From Slackia exigua ATCC 700122 (GTDB taxonomy: Bacteria; Actinomycetota; Coriobacteriia; Coriobacteriales; Eggerthellaceae): a stretch of DNA of 64,000 bases. Shown here one piece after another: positions 17,281 to 26,810 of this stretch (position 1 is its first letter; each line of letters starts with the position of its first letter). The notes under the pieces are model-generated. The model did not search any database and had not been told where the DNA came from. It saw only the letters and a list, made by a program, of their open reading frames with translations. A program made the position numbers and the translations under genes. The stretch lies in NCBI RefSeq assembly GCF_000162875.1, contig NZ_GG700630.1, positions 384,325-448,324 on the forward strand, read 5' to 3'.

Positions 17281-17294
17281 ATTCGGTATTGAAT
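17281..17294 (-). promoter_or_regulatory. Probable TetR-family operator upstream of tetR gene
   Basis: ATTCGGTATTGAAT differs from the perfect palindrome at 16626-16639 at two central positions. It sits 37 bases upstream of the TetR start, in the right place for autoregulation. Confidence 0.6.
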
Positions 17295-17432
17295 CATTCT
17301 AAACGATGCCCAGAGAACGGCGAAGGGCAGAAACCGAGGCGTTTCCGTTCGATTATCTGGCTTGGCGAAAAGCATTCGTCATACTTTGACTTGCGTCGTG
17401 AGCCAGCAAAACAGATTCGAGATGAAGTATTG

Positions 17433-18716
17433 ATGACAAGAGAAAACCACGAAAACTCGGGCAAGCGCGAATCAGTCAACGACCTCCCCTCCATCAAGGA
17501 ACTAAAACGCAGCGCGTCGGGACTCGAATGGCTCGGAAGGCTGCTCAGGAACGACGAGGCGAGGAAGAGTGCGCGGGAAGTCCGAGAAGAGCTCGACAGC
17601 CTCGTCTCGCTCGTCGATGGCTTCTACCGTCTGTTGGGCGATAGAAACTGGGCCTTCTCAGACGCGCTGAACCTCGAAAGGATGCGCGCGGTCGTCAGCA
17701 AGCCCACTCCCGGGGAAGCCGAGCGAGAGCTCATCGAATACCTCAAGGAGGAAGAGGTTCTGCATCGAATGATCACCAGGCTGAACCGCTTTCCCGACAT
17801 GCGCCCGCGCATACCGCTCCTGGAGAAGGCCGAACAAGACTACCTCCGGGGGCGCTACTACAGCTCGGTCCTCGTGACGGTCACCGTGATGGACGGATTC
17901 GTAAACGACGCCTTCCGATCCGAAGGGAGGAAGGGCCTCCATGCGAGGGAGTCAGAAGAGCTCAATGCGGGAGACTGCGTCGCGACTGTGTGGGATGGGC
18001 TCCCGTCCATCCAGAAGGCCTTCACGAAATCAATCCACGCGAGGATAGATGAACCGGTTTGCGAAGTCTACCGTCACGGAATCATGCACGGGATGGTCAC
18101 CGACTATGACAACGACGTGGTTGCCTCAAAAGCGTGGTGCATGCTCTTCGCCGTCGGAGACTGGGTCGATGCCGAGGTTAGGAAACGAGAGGCTGAAGAC
18201 GAAGACCCTCGTAATATCGTTCAAGTGCTCAAGGGCCTCTCGGATATGCAGAAGCGCAACGCCGAAAATGACAGGAGGCTCGAGAACTGGGAGAAGCACC
18301 GTGTGGATCTCGAGCATCCCGCAGGCCCAGACGAAGAGCTCGTCAGAGACTGCGCGGGATTCCTCGAGGCCTGGAAGGCGAAGAACTACGGGGTGCTGGG
18401 GTCGTTCTTCCCCAATTTCGCGAACAAGACGCCAGGCGCGCAGGCCGGTGAAGCGAGAGAACTCTATTCTCCCCATCCGATCGAGGGGTACAAGATAGAG
18501 GAAATTATCAGGCCCGCCGCCGCGGTCGCCAGCGCAAAGATAAGGCTCCGCACTTCGAACGGATCGTGGACCGCGGCGATCCGCCTCTCTCGGCTGGAGG
18601 GAACCGCTCCGGCTGCTGATTGGGAACCGGGCGCATGGAAGGTGATGGGATACGGGGTCGACCCCTTCGTTGATGCAGAGAAGAATGGGCTAGCAGGTGA
18701 TGTTTCTCCGGCTTGA
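17433..18716 (+). CDS. Uncharacterised protein with possible HEPN domain
   Basis: Predicted soluble protein of 427 residues that I do not recognise as a named family. The middle (about residues 130-260) has helical segments AEQDYLRGRYYSSVLVTVTV and VYRHGIMHGMVTDYDNDVVA; RHGIMH fits the RX4-6H pattern of HEPN ribonucleases, and the layout resembles HEPN proteins linked to abortive infection. The C-terminal part (WKAKNYGVLGSFFPNF onward) looks like a small alpha/beta NTF2-like fold, judged by eye. The frame is open upstream to 17265; ATG 17433 is a cautious choice with a weak ribosome site. It stands alone, divergent from the TetR gene. Confidence 0.6.
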   Translation: MTRENHENSGKRESVNDLPSIKELKRSASGLEWLGRLLRNDEARKSAREVREELDSLVSLVDGFYRLLGDRNWAFSDALNLERMRAVVSKPTPGEAERELIEYLKEEEVLHRMITRLNRFPDMRPRIPLLEKAEQDYLRGRYYSSVLVTVTVMDGFVNDAFRSEGRKGLHARESEELNAGDCVATVWDGLPSIQKAFTKSIHARIDEPVCEVYRHGIMHGMVTDYDNDVVASKAWCMLFAVGDWVDAEVRKREAEDEDPRNIVQVLKGLSDMQKRNAENDRRLENWEKHRVDLEHPAGPDEELVRDCAGFLEAWKAKNYGVLGSFFPNFANKTPGAQAGEARELYSPHPIEGYKIEEIIRPAAAVASAKIRLRTSNGSWTAAIRLSRLEGTAPAADWEPGAWKVMGYGVDPFVDAEKNGLAGDVSPA

Positions 18717-19040
18717 TGGAAGACGCTATGCAGCCTACCCGCGCTGATGCCACAAAGCTGAAGAGACGCCGTGCAACCTGGCTTGAAACCTCGAATCGCG
18801 AAACGAGCGCAAATCATGCCATCAAATTGCACTTTCCAACGTCAGTAGTAAATCGACGCGGAACGCACGGTTTTCGACGATTTGGATGTATGAGATTGGG
18901 CCAAGCTTGCCGATTCTCACCTTCGCGGACCTGATCGTTTGTTCTCTGGGAAATTATGGAACCCTTGCAGAAGCCAATTCAAAAGAGAAATCGGCCACGT
19001 GCAACATGACCACGCTTTCGCAGTCGGTAGCGTGCCGAAT
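18717..19040 (+). other. Non-coding stretch before IS256 element
   Basis: I see no gene, strong terminator or repeat in this 324-base stretch between the HEPN-like gene and the left end of the IS256-type element. Confidence 0.5.
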
Positions 19041-20537
19041 GTTGGTGTAGCCACTCGATTTGCGAGGCGCGGGCTTCAGCCCGCCCGAGCGAATCGAGCT
19101 ATCACCTAGAACCGAGAGCCCGGTTACTGTCGTGCCATGTTATGCCGCCTTCCCGATAGAGTCAACGTTGCCCGACAGGACCAGCGCGATTATCCTGGCC
19201 GCATGCTCGGCCGCCGTGCCCTTGTAGGTGGGCTTGGGCGCCGGTTTCCTGCGTTCCGGTTCCTCGTACGCTTCAGATATGGACGTTGCCGTGAACCGCC
19301 TGCGCGTCGACCAGTCCTCGTCCTTCTCGGAGAGCACGGCGCCGAGCATCCTGATGAGCGATTTCCTCGACGGGAAGACCTGGACGACGCGGCTGCGGCG
19401 CTTGACCTCGCGGTTCACGCGCTCCTGCACGTTGTTGGCGCGAAGGCGGCGGTGGTGCCCGTGGGGGAAGTCGAGGTACGCGAGCGCGTCGGCCTCCGCC
19501 TCTTCCAGGAGCTCGGCGGCCTTCGCGTTGAAACCGGCGATCTTCTCGCAGGCCAGGTGGTACAGCTCGCGCACGAGCGCGGGGTCCTTCTCGGCGAAGA
19601 CGGCGTGCAGTATGGAGCCTATGGCGGCCTTGTGGCGCTGGCTCTTCGCGCATGACGTCGCGTTTCTCTCCAAGTGAACGATGCAGCGCTGCCAGGCGGC
19701 GCCGGGGAAGACCTCCTCTATCGCCTTCCTGAGCCCTTCGTGGGCGTCGCTCGTGACGCACACGACACCGTCGACGCCGCGGGAGCGAAGCGATTGCAGG
19801 AAGCCCCTCCACCCTAGGTACGACTCGGTGTCGATGGCGTCCAGGCCGACGAGGCGGCGGTAGCCGTCGTCGCCGCAGGCGATCGCGGTGACGAGCGCGG
19901 TCGGGCTCGCATGCCCGGCGTCGCGGCACTTGAGGTAGGTCGCGTCGAGCCATAGGTACGGGAACCGCAGCTCCCCGAAAACGCGGGTCTGCAGGTCCTC
20001 CACGACGGCGTCGAGCGACTCGCAGATCCTCGAGACCTGGCTGGCGCTCATGCGGCCGATGCCCATCGCGTGCGCCGCCTTCTCGACCTTGCGCGTGCTC
20101 ACGCCGTTCGTGACCATCTCGGAGACGGCCGCGATCACGGCCCGGTCGACGCGGAAGTAGCGCACGAGCAGGTCCTCGGGGAAGTAGCTGCCCACGCGGA
20201 GCTTCGGTATCCGCAGGGTTATCGGCCCGACGCTCGTCACGAGCGTCCGCTCGCGGTAGCCGTTGCGCTGGTTGCCCTCCGCGCACGCTTCGTCGGCCTG
20301 CGCGTCCATGATCTCGTTGACGAGCGCCTCGGCCATCAACCTTATTAGCTCCCGCAGGTTGACCATCCCGTCGTCGAATCTCGGAATCCCGGGCGCGACG
20401 GCGCCCATCTGCTCTAAACTTTCCATTGCGGTCATCGCCTTTCTTGTGAATCCATCAATCTCGACAATTGACGATTCTAGGCGATGGCCGTTTCCTTCAC
20501 GAAATCATCCCGCTAGCGAAACGGCCGTTACACCAAC
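19041..20537 (-). mobile_element. IS256-family insertion sequence
   Basis: About 1.5 kb holding one transposase gene. Outer ends match as inverted repeats: GTTGGTGTAGCC at the left (19041) and GTTGGTGTAACGGCC at the right read on the minus strand (ending 20537). The exact outer bases are uncertain by a few positions, and I could not see a clear 8-9 bp target duplication. It lies in a gene-poor junction with other mobile remnants. Confidence 0.75.
19140..20435 (-). CDS. IS256-family transposase
   Basis: Predicted 431-residue mutator-type (MULE-like) DDE transposase that appears intact. It has the conserved IS256 blocks: GNQRNGYRERTLVTSVGP near the start, WLDATYLKCRDAG with the first Asp, VCVTSDAHEGLRKAIEEVF with the second Asp, and NNVQERVNREVKRRSRVVQV with the catalytic Glu. 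Length fits the family (about 400 residues). It acts in trans on the terminal repeats of its element. Confidence 0.92.
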   Translation of the reverse strand: MTAMESLEQMGAVAPGIPRFDDGMVNLRELIRLMAEALVNEIMDAQADEACAEGNQRNGYRERTLVTSVGPITLRIPKLRVGSYFPEDLLVRYFRVDRAVIAAVSEMVTNGVSTRKVEKAAHAMGIGRMSASQVSRICESLDAVVEDLQTRVFGELRFPYLWLDATYLKCRDAGHASPTALVTAIACGDDGYRRLVGLDAIDTESYLGWRGFLQSLRSRGVDGVVCVTSDAHEGLRKAIEEVFPGAAWQRCIVHLERNATSCAKSQRHKAAIGSILHAVFAEKDPALVRELYHLACEKIAGFNAKAAELLEEAEADALAYLDFPHGHHRRLRANNVQERVNREVKRRSRVVQVFPSRKSLIRMLGAVLSEKDEDWSTRRRFTATSISEAYEEPERRKPAPKPTYKGTAAEHAARIIALVLSGNVDSIGKAA

Positions 20538-20785
20538 TTTTGGGACGCGATCCGTGCTCAGGCGGAGAAGCACTCGCATAACGTTGTCGTTTGCTGCGAG
20601 AGAGAGAAGCGACGATGGCGCGCAGGTGGGGCGCCACGTGTCGACAGGGCGCCCCACGGCGGCAGGGCTCCGCGCGCGGATGGGACGCTTTTGTCATTGA
20701 CAGAATTTCCCTGGCTGAATGCGGGAGTTTCAAGGCCCGTATAATAAAAAAGTGTGCTGCTGCAAATGCGACGATGGGAGGCGAT

Positions 20786-21461
20786 CATGAACGATGGTCG
20801 AGCCGGGCCTGATGTGCGTTTCCAGCGCGGCGTTGACCCTCCCGGTGGACGGCTTGCCGTTCTCGCTGACGACCGCCAGCACGTTCTTGAATGCGTCTAT
20901 GGCGACGACCACGCAAATCAGGTCCTTTGAGAGCCCGCGCCTGGGCTTTCTCCCGAGATCGTGGAGCAGGTCGGTGTCGTTGAAGTACATCGCGTCGATC
21001 CACACTCGCCCGGAGAACACGACCTTCTCCTGCCAGGAGTCTACCGTCGAGAACACCTTGTGGCGCCATAGGAACGCCGTTCCGTGGCTCACCTCCGCGA
21101 CGAGCTCCATGAGCCTGAGGGAGGCGCTGTGGCACATCACCTCGGCTATTCGCATGATCTTGTGCAACGGCAGCTTCGCGTCGGCGAAAATCGTGCCGGT
21201 CAGCGCGCTGAACCTGCATCCGCATTCGCGGCACCGGTACCTCCTGGCCCCGTTGGGGGCCTTCCCGTCGAGCCTCGGCCGGACCGATCCGCAGTCCGGG
21301 CAAACAGGCGCATGCCCCCACTTGTCGAGCAGCCCCTCGATGGTTCTGGCCCCGTACTTCTCGAAGCGCTTCCGCGATTGCGCTACGTCCCATAGCTCAG
21401 CGAACTGCCGCTCATCGAGACCGTTGACGAGCACAGCGAGATCAAGGCGGGCTTCCACCAT
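20786..21461 (-). pseudogene. IS1595-family transposase, C-terminally truncated
   Basis: Transposase with an N-terminal zinc-ribbon (CPDCGSVRPRLDG, then YRCRECGCRFS) and a DDE-type core (VWIDAMYFNDTDL, DLICVVVAIDAFKNV). Reading stops making family sense after GSTIVHD, where the conserved region normally continues for about 100 residues; instead a junction near 20786 adds 17 unrelated residues. ATG 21461 has AGGAG five bases upstream and is preferred to ATG 21476. Not expected to be active. Confidence 0.8.
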
Positions 21462-21596
21462 ATCCGCTCCTGACATCCTGCATCGCCCGAACGACCATCT
21501 CCCAGGATGTCGCCAAACAAAGAAGGAGATGGCCGATTGGGCGACTTTGTTTGGCTGGAACGATTATATGGCGGCCGTAAGAGTGCCGCTATAGGG
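20786..21596 (-). mobile_element. IS1595-family element, truncated at transposase 3' end
   Basis: Remnant of an IS1595-type element. The 5' end of the transposase and the outer sequence up to about 21596 are present, while the other end is lost at a junction near 20786. The right border is placed where the lipoprotein coding sequence begins. Together with the adjacent IS256 it suggests repeated insertion and deletion here. Confidence 0.6.
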
Positions 21597-21607
21597 AACA
21601 CCACAAC

Positions 21608-22248
21608 GTAGACCTTCAGAAAACGCGTTTTACGGTCATCCTTGCGATCTGCGCCTGCATGATTGCGGCAATCGGGCTGGCAGCGTGCTCGGGAAGCGGA
21701 CAGGTGCTTCCCAGTCCTCCGAAAAGCAGGAGACCGTCGTAGCTGCACCCTCGGACGAAGACCTCATCAGGGCGGATATTGAGAGCATCGTCGGAACCAG
21801 CGTTTCCAAGGAAGCGCTCGCCGCCAGTTTCAGAACCGATTCCCAGATGGTCGAATTCGAGAAGATAGGCATGGATATCGACGCCTACGCTGAAGCCTTC
21901 TCGAAGAAGTGCAAGCTCGAAATCGATTTCATCGAGGTGAAAAGCGATACGGCCGTCGCAAAAGTCACGTTCACCACACCCCGACTCGATGATGAAGCCG
22001 AGAAACTGCTCGATGAGACTCTTGATACCGAACTGGAGAATGTAGACATCGAGAACGCTTCCGAAGAGAAGCTGTTCACGCTACTCTTCGGGGTCATGCA
22101 GAAAACGATCGAGAGCCCCGACTTCCCCCTGGGAAGCGAGAGTTTCGACATCGAGTACACGAAGACGAACGGGACATGGAGCATGGTCGATCAGAGCTTC
22201 GTCGAAAGCAGCTTCGTCGCGGCAGCGGCCAGCGCCGCAAACGTGTAG
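21608..22248 (+). pseudogene. Lipoprotein gene, 5' truncated and frameshifted
   Basis: Remnant of a secreted lipoprotein. The first frame reads QKTRFTVILAICACMIAAIG then LAAC, a lipoprotein signal peptide, but has no start codon because the IS1595 remnant borders it. After the lipobox the frame breaks (near 21690-21705) and the mature part continues in a second frame from GASQSSEKQETVVAAPSDED to the stop at 22248. Content (acidic, Ser/Asp-rich, alpha/beta) resembles DUF5105-like lipoproteins, by eye only. It is convergent with the ECF operon 22 bases away. Confidence 0.65.
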
Positions 22249-22270
22249 CCCTCGTCGGCAGCGAGCAGCT

Positions 22271-23764
22271 TTACATCCCGAAGAAGCGCTTGAGCTTGGC
22301 AACGCCCGCCTCGTCCATATCGTAGCGTTCCCGTATCGCACCGTCCTTCAGGTGCACCACCTCATCGCAAACTTCGGCGATGAGCTCGTAGTCGTGCGTG
22401 ATAACGAAGATGAAGGCGCCTGCATCGCGCAGGCGCCGCAAAATCCGCGCCGTTTGCAGCATATGGGCGTAGTCCAGACCGCTCGTCGGCTCGTCGAACA
22501 GCAGGACCCTTTTGCCGCTGAAGCAGGCCGAGGCTATAATGACCCGCTGCTTCTGTCCGCCTGAAAGCGTCATGGGGTGGCGCTGCTCCAATCCTGAAAG
22601 ATCGAGGTCGTCGAGCACATGCTCCAGCTTTCGGGCCCGTGCCGCCTCGTCGGCTTCGCGCGAGCCGAGCGTCACCTCCGTCTCGACGCTATCGGAAAAG
22701 ATCTGGTGCCCTACCTCCTGCATGACCAGGTAGCTCAGCTTCAGGCGCCTGCGGGCGGACAGGCGCTCGCCGTCAAGCGAACAATCCGCAGACGCCTTCT
22801 TAAGCGTCGCGCACAGCGCGGCTGCAAACGTCGATTTCCCGGCCCCGTTAGGCCCTACGACGGCATGGATCCGCCCGGCCTCAAACGTTTCATTCTCCAC
22901 GCAGAGCACCCGCTGCTTGCCGCGGAACCCCTCAAGGCGCGAGAGCACCAGGCGCTCGCCTGGCACCGCACCCGCACGCACCGCCGCAGTGACGTCGCTG
23001 TTGGACGCACGAACGGGCGCCTCGGCAAGCGAGAGGAATCGCAAGCCCATGCGTTCGCGCTCGGCGGCATCGAACGCTGCGAGCTCGCTTTGCGTGTACT
23101 CGGCGCGCACCCGCCCGTCCTCCATGCAAACCGCCCTATCGAACAGGTCGCGCAGGTAGAACAGCCTGTGCTCCGCAATCACGATCGTCGCCCCCTGGCG
23201 CTTGAGCAGAGCCAGGATGCGCCTCAACCGCTCGACAGCGGACATGTCGAGGTTCGCGGAGGGCTCGTCGAGCACGTACACGCTCGGCCTCATCGCGTAC
23301 ACGCTGGCAAAGGCGACGATCTGCTTCTCCCCGCCCGAAAGCTCGAAGATGCTCCGATCCATCAGGTCCTCGATTTCCAGGTCCTCGACCGTCCTTTGCA
23401 CCCGTTCAACGATTCTCTCGCGCGGCATGCCCAGGTTCTCGCACCCGAACGCTATCTCGCTCGTTGTGTTCACGGTGTAGAACTGTGTGCGCGGGTTCTG
23501 GAACACCGTGCCGGTCTTCTCGGCTATCGCATACAGGGGAAGCTCGGACACGAGCCGACCGTCGTGGAGCACCGATCCTGTGAGCTCGCCTTCGTAGAAA
23601 TTAGGGATCATGCCGTTGATCAGCCTGATTACGCTCGACTTACCGCACCCGCTCTTTCCGCAGAGCAGCACGCACTCGCCGTCCGCCACGGACAGCGACA
23701 CCTCCTTCAAGGCGGGTGCGACCGCCTCCGGGTAGGTATACGTGACGTTCTCGATCTTGATCAT
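22271..23764 (-). CDS. ECF transporter ATPase, two fused ATP-binding domains (metallophore operon)
   Basis: Predicted 497-residue fused EcfA-EcfA'. Domain 1: Walker A GKSGCGKS, LSGGEKQ, VYVLDEPSANLD. Domain 2: GPNGAGKS, LSGGQKQR, VLLFDEPTSGLD. It supplies energy for the ECF importer formed with the next two genes. It is the last gene of the 20-gene biosynthesis and transport operon and a paralogue of the ATPase at 11.5 kb. ATG 23764 overlaps the EcfT stop as ATGA. No terminator was seen in the 22-base gap to the convergent lipoprotein remnant. Confidence 0.87.
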   Translation of the reverse strand: MIKIENVTYTYPEAVAPALKEVSLSVADGECVLLCGKSGCGKSSVIRLINGMIPNFYEGELTGSVLHDGRLVSELPLYAIAEKTGTVFQNPRTQFYTVNTTSEIAFGCENLGMPRERIVERVQRTVEDLEIEDLMDRSIFELSGGEKQIVAFASVYAMRPSVYVLDEPSANLDMSAVERLRRILALLKRQGATIVIAEHRLFYLRDLFDRAVCMEDGRVRAEYTQSELAAFDAAERERMGLRFLSLAEAPVRASNSDVTAAVRAGAVPGERLVLSRLEGFRGKQRVLCVENETFEAGRIHAVVGPNGAGKSTFAAALCATLKKASADCSLDGERLSARRRLKLSYLVMQEVGHQIFSDSVETEVTLGSREADEAARARKLEHVLDDLDLSGLEQRHPMTLSGGQKQRVIIASACFSGKRVLLFDEPTSGLDYAHMLQTARILRRLRDAGAFIFVITHDYELIAEVCDEVVHLKDGAIRERYDMDEAGVAKLKRFFGM

Positions 23765-24441
23765 AGCACCCCGCATCCTTTGAGGACGGCGACCGCGACG
23801 CCGTACGACGCGAGCACGCCGATTGCCAGGTAATCCGCAAGCCCGAACGCCACCTCCACGTACGAGGTATGCTCGCCCGGCGCATCGAGCCCACGGCACA
23901 GGGCCGCTGCGGAAAGTTCTTCGGCGACGTTCACCGCCGAGAATATGAGCGGGACCATGATATGCTCGAGCGAGACGCGGATACCGCGCATTTTCATGGC
24001 CGCGCGAATAGAATCCCACTCCTCGCGAATCGTCGGGAAGTAGCGAAACGTCACGGACAGCGGAATCACCACCGACTGCGGGAGCCGCAGCTTGCGCATG
24101 GCGGCCACGAACTCGCTCACCTCCGTGGTGTCGAGAATCCACTTCCCCAGAATCCAGCAGGGCATGAACTTGCGCAAGGTGAGTGCCAAAAACGACACGA
24201 GAGCGAAAGCCATCCCCGAAAGCTGCGGGGCCATCAACCTGTCGACAAGAAGCATGACCAGAAAGACGACCAGGTACCGCACCGCGTTCTTAGCCCGCCT
24301 CGACACGAGGCTTACGACCTCGCAGTACAAGAACAGCATGACCTCGAGCACAAGGGAATGGCTCGCAAGGAGCAGGAAGTTCACACCGAGCAGCAGCGCG
24401 AACTTCGTTCTCGGGTCGAATCTGGCGATCGGCAGGCTCAC
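23761..24441 (-). CDS. ecfT: ECF transporter transmembrane T component (metallophore operon)
   Basis: Predicted 226-residue EcfT with a typical opening (ARFDPRTKFALLLGVNFLL), several membrane helices and two coupling regions: RYFPTIREEWDSIRAAMKMR with G next, and SAAALCRGLDAPG. It joins the fused ATPase to the S component. Start GTG 24441 overlaps the S-component stop by four bases (GTGA), and its own stop overlaps the ATPase start, so the three are translationally coupled. Paralogue of the gene at 10.8 kb. Confidence 0.85.
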   Translation of the reverse strand: MSLPIARFDPRTKFALLLGVNFLLLASHSLVLEVMLFLYCEVVSLVSRRAKNAVRYLVVFLVMLLVDRLMAPQLSGMAFALVSFLALTLRKFMPCWILGKWILDTTEVSEFVAAMRKLRLPQSVVIPLSVTFRYFPTIREEWDSIRAAMKMRGIRVSLEHIMVPLIFSAVNVAEELSAAALCRGLDAPGEHTSYVEVAFGLADYLAIGVLASYGVAVAVLKGCGVL

Positions 24442-25046
24442 GAGACGATGCCGGCTTTCTGGAAGTGCTTCTTGAACATTCTCTCGCTGATAAGCACGCC
24501 GACAAATCCGCAGGCCACGGTTGCAACGATCATGACGAGCAGAACCCAGATCGGCGTGATGGAAGCGAGCGCGTCAACGAACTCCTGGCTCATGCCGCGG
24601 CTCAGCGTGTCGGCGAAGAAATAGTCCCGCATGACCCAGATCGGCAGAAAGCCGCCGATGAGGTTCAGGGCGAAGAACAAATAGCTTATCGCATTGCGCC
24701 CCTTGCTCTTGAACCCGCCGCTCCCGGCGATGACCTCGGCGATGATACCGAACAGGGCCCCGAACGGGACCACGATCCAGATATTGCCCATGAGCAGCAA
24801 GAATAGACTCGGCAGCACAGCCGCGATGAAAATCGGCCCGTGCAAGGGAGCCTTCGCCACGAGCATGAGGTACACCGGCGCCCCCACGAGCGCGATGATG
24901 CTCGTCATGGCAAGGTAGAGCGGCGGCACGGGCATGCACACGGTCCCGATGACCGCGAACACCACGAAATACAGCGCGATGAACACGCCTGCCGAAACGA
25001 GCTGCTTCGATTTCTTAACGTTCGTTTTCCCCATTTGATCGGACAT
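24438..25046 (-). CDS. ECF transporter S component (metallophore operon)
   Basis: Predicted 202-residue membrane protein of the Trep_Strep/MptD S-component group with five or six helices and the C-terminal tail MFKKHFQKAGIVS, as in the paralogue at 10.1 kb. The S component sets substrate specificity for the importer. Its place in a biosynthetic operon suggests uptake of the finished product, its metal complex or a precursor (inference). An AAGGAG ribosome site lies upstream in the 24-base gap to the ABC gene. Confidence 0.8.
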   Translation of the reverse strand: MSDQMGKTNVKKSKQLVSAGVFIALYFVVFAVIGTVCMPVPPLYLAMTSIIALVGAPVYLMLVAKAPLHGPIFIAAVLPSLFLLLMGNIWIVVPFGALFGIIAEVIAGSGGFKSKGRNAISYLFFALNLIGGFLPIWVMRDYFFADTLSRGMSQEFVDALASITPIWVLLVMIVATVACGFVGVLISERMFKKHFQKAGIVS

Positions 25047-25070
25047 GTTCTTCTCCTTACAATCGATTCA

Positions 25071-26810
25071 TCATGCGACCCACGCGCGGCTTTTCTCCTG
25101 AATGGTGAAAAGCCGTGCGTACAGGCCGTTTCTGCCCATAAGCTCGTCGTGCGTCCCAATGTCGTCCACCCGCCCCCGATCGAGCACGATAATCTGGTCG
25201 GCATCGGTTACCGTGCTCAGCTTGTGCGCGACAACGAGCACCGTCCTTCCCGCGACCAACCGCGACAGCGCCCGATGGACTTCGTACTCGCTGGCGGGAT
25301 CGAGCGCAGCCGTGGCCTCATCGAGCAGGATGACCGGGGAGTCCTTGAGCATGGCGCGCGCGATGGATATGCGCTGCCGCTCGCCGCCGGAAAGCGTGCT
25401 GCCGTTCTCACCGAGCAGCGTGTCGTAACCGTCGGGCAGCGCGCGCACGAACCCGTCGCAGCACGCCGCGCGAGCAGCGACCATGACCTGCTCGTCCGTC
25501 GCTTGGGAGTTCCCGATGCGAATGTTGTTCATCACGGTGTCGTCGAAAAGGACGACGTCTTGGAACACGAAGGACAGGTAGTTCATAAGGTGCTCGGAAT
25601 CGACCGAGCGCACGTCGATGCCGCCGATGCGCACCGCGCCTGCATCGACGTCCCAGAACCGGGCGATCAGGCGCAGAAGCGTGCTCTTTCCGCTTCCGGA
25701 AGGGCCGACGATCGCCGTCACCTTCCGCTCGGGAATCTCGAGGTCGATCCCGCTGAGGACCTCGTCGTTTCCATAGGAGAACGACGCGTTGTCGAAACGG
25801 ATGTCGAAGCGCTCGATTTCGATCGCCTCGCCTTCCATGCGCGGGATGGCGAACAGCTCCCTGATGCGCTTCGTCGAGGCGATGGTATGGAACAGCATGG
25901 GCAGCAGCGTGAGAATGGAGAGGATGGGGCCGTACACCCGGCACACGACCGCGCACGACAGCAAGAACGGGAGCAGTTCCATATCGCCGCCGATGAACAG
26001 GCGCGCGCCTACGAACACCGTGATGCCGATGCCCGCCTGCAGCACGAACTGAGCGACCGATATGACCACGCCGGTCTTCAGCTCCATCTTCACCGAAGCA
26101 TCGCGCAGCTCGGCGAGCGCGCTCTTAAGCTCGGACGCCTTTTCGCCCCCGAGGCGGCATTCCTTGATGACCCTGATGCCCTCAAGGTACTCCTGCGTCT
26201 TCTCGGAAGCGGCCGCTTTCGCCGCCACCTGCCGCGCACTCGCCCGCTGCTGCGCCCTGCGGCTTACGATCACGATGAGCAGTGCCAACGGCAACGTGCA
26301 GAATATGGCGAGCGCCATCCTCCAATCGAAGAACGCGATGCCGACGCACACGATCGCCATGGAGATGCAGTCGGCGACGAGCGGCGGAACGATATGGCTC
26401 AACGCATGCTCTATGTTGGCACAATCGCCCATGAGGCTCCCCGTCAACTCGGCGAGGCTCTTCTCGTTGAACACGCTCATCGGGAAGTGGCGGACGGTCT
26501 CGGCGATGCGCAGGCGGCTGTCCTCGGCCGCCGTATAGCAGCTGACGTAGGTTTTCCGGTAGTCGTTGCGCGAGCAGAAATAGGAAAGGACCATGATGAC
26601 CAGCCCCGCTCCGAAGAGCATCCACAGACGCTCCCAGGAAACCTCTCCGCCGTCGAGGGGCGCGAGAATCTCCTGGAATACGAGCACGACCACGAGCACG
26701 GACAGAAGCGTCACCACGTTCGTGAGCGTGCAGGCGAGAATGCCCCGTCCGAGATCGGCCGTCGCAGCGTCGGATATTTGGAACAGGTCCTGAAGCTTCT
26801 TCATGATCAT
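25071..26810 (-). CDS. ABC half-transporter (YbtQ-like) of the metallophore operon
   Basis: Predicted 579-residue protein: N-terminal six-helix exporter-fold membrane domain and C-terminal ATPase with Walker A GPSGSGKS, signature LSGGERQR, Walker B VILLDEATAALD and H-loop VVAHKLST. It pairs with the upstream half-transporter, whose stop overlaps this start as ATGA. YbtP/YbtQ-type pairs encoded in siderophore clusters import the metal-loaded siderophore; this is the closest precedent but direction is not shown by sequence. It resembles the pair at 13-16.5 kb. Confidence 0.84.
   Translation of the reverse strand: MIMKKLQDLFQISDAATADLGRGILACTLTNVVTLLSVLVVVLVFQEILAPLDGGEVSWERLWMLFGAGLVIMVLSYFCSRNDYRKTYVSCYTAAEDSRLRIAETVRHFPMSVFNEKSLAELTGSLMGDCANIEHALSHIVPPLVADCISMAIVCVGIAFFDWRMALAIFCTLPLALLIVIVSRRAQQRASARQVAAKAAASEKTQEYLEGIRVIKECRLGGEKASELKSALAELRDASVKMELKTGVVISVAQFVLQAGIGITVFVGARLFIGGDMELLPFLLSCAVVCRVYGPILSILTLLPMLFHTIASTKRIRELFAIPRMEGEAIEIERFDIRFDNASFSYGNDEVLSGIDLEIPERKVTAIVGPSGSGKSTLLRLIARFWDVDAGAVRIGGIDVRSVDSEHLMNYLSFVFQDVVLFDDTVMNNIRIGNSQATDEQVMVAARAACCDGFVRALPDGYDTLLGENGSTLSGGERQRISIARAMLKDSPVILLDEATAALDPASEYEVHRALSRLVAGRTVLVVAHKLSTVTDADQIIVLDRGRVDDIGTHDELMGRNGLYARLFTIQEKSRAWVA

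Noticed and set aside
20740-20790. TATAAT, GGGAGG and ATG in series, looking like a promoter and gene start
   Set aside because: The ATG belongs to the antisense of the IS1595 transposase (VHD codons), so the arrangement probably arose at the junction by chance.
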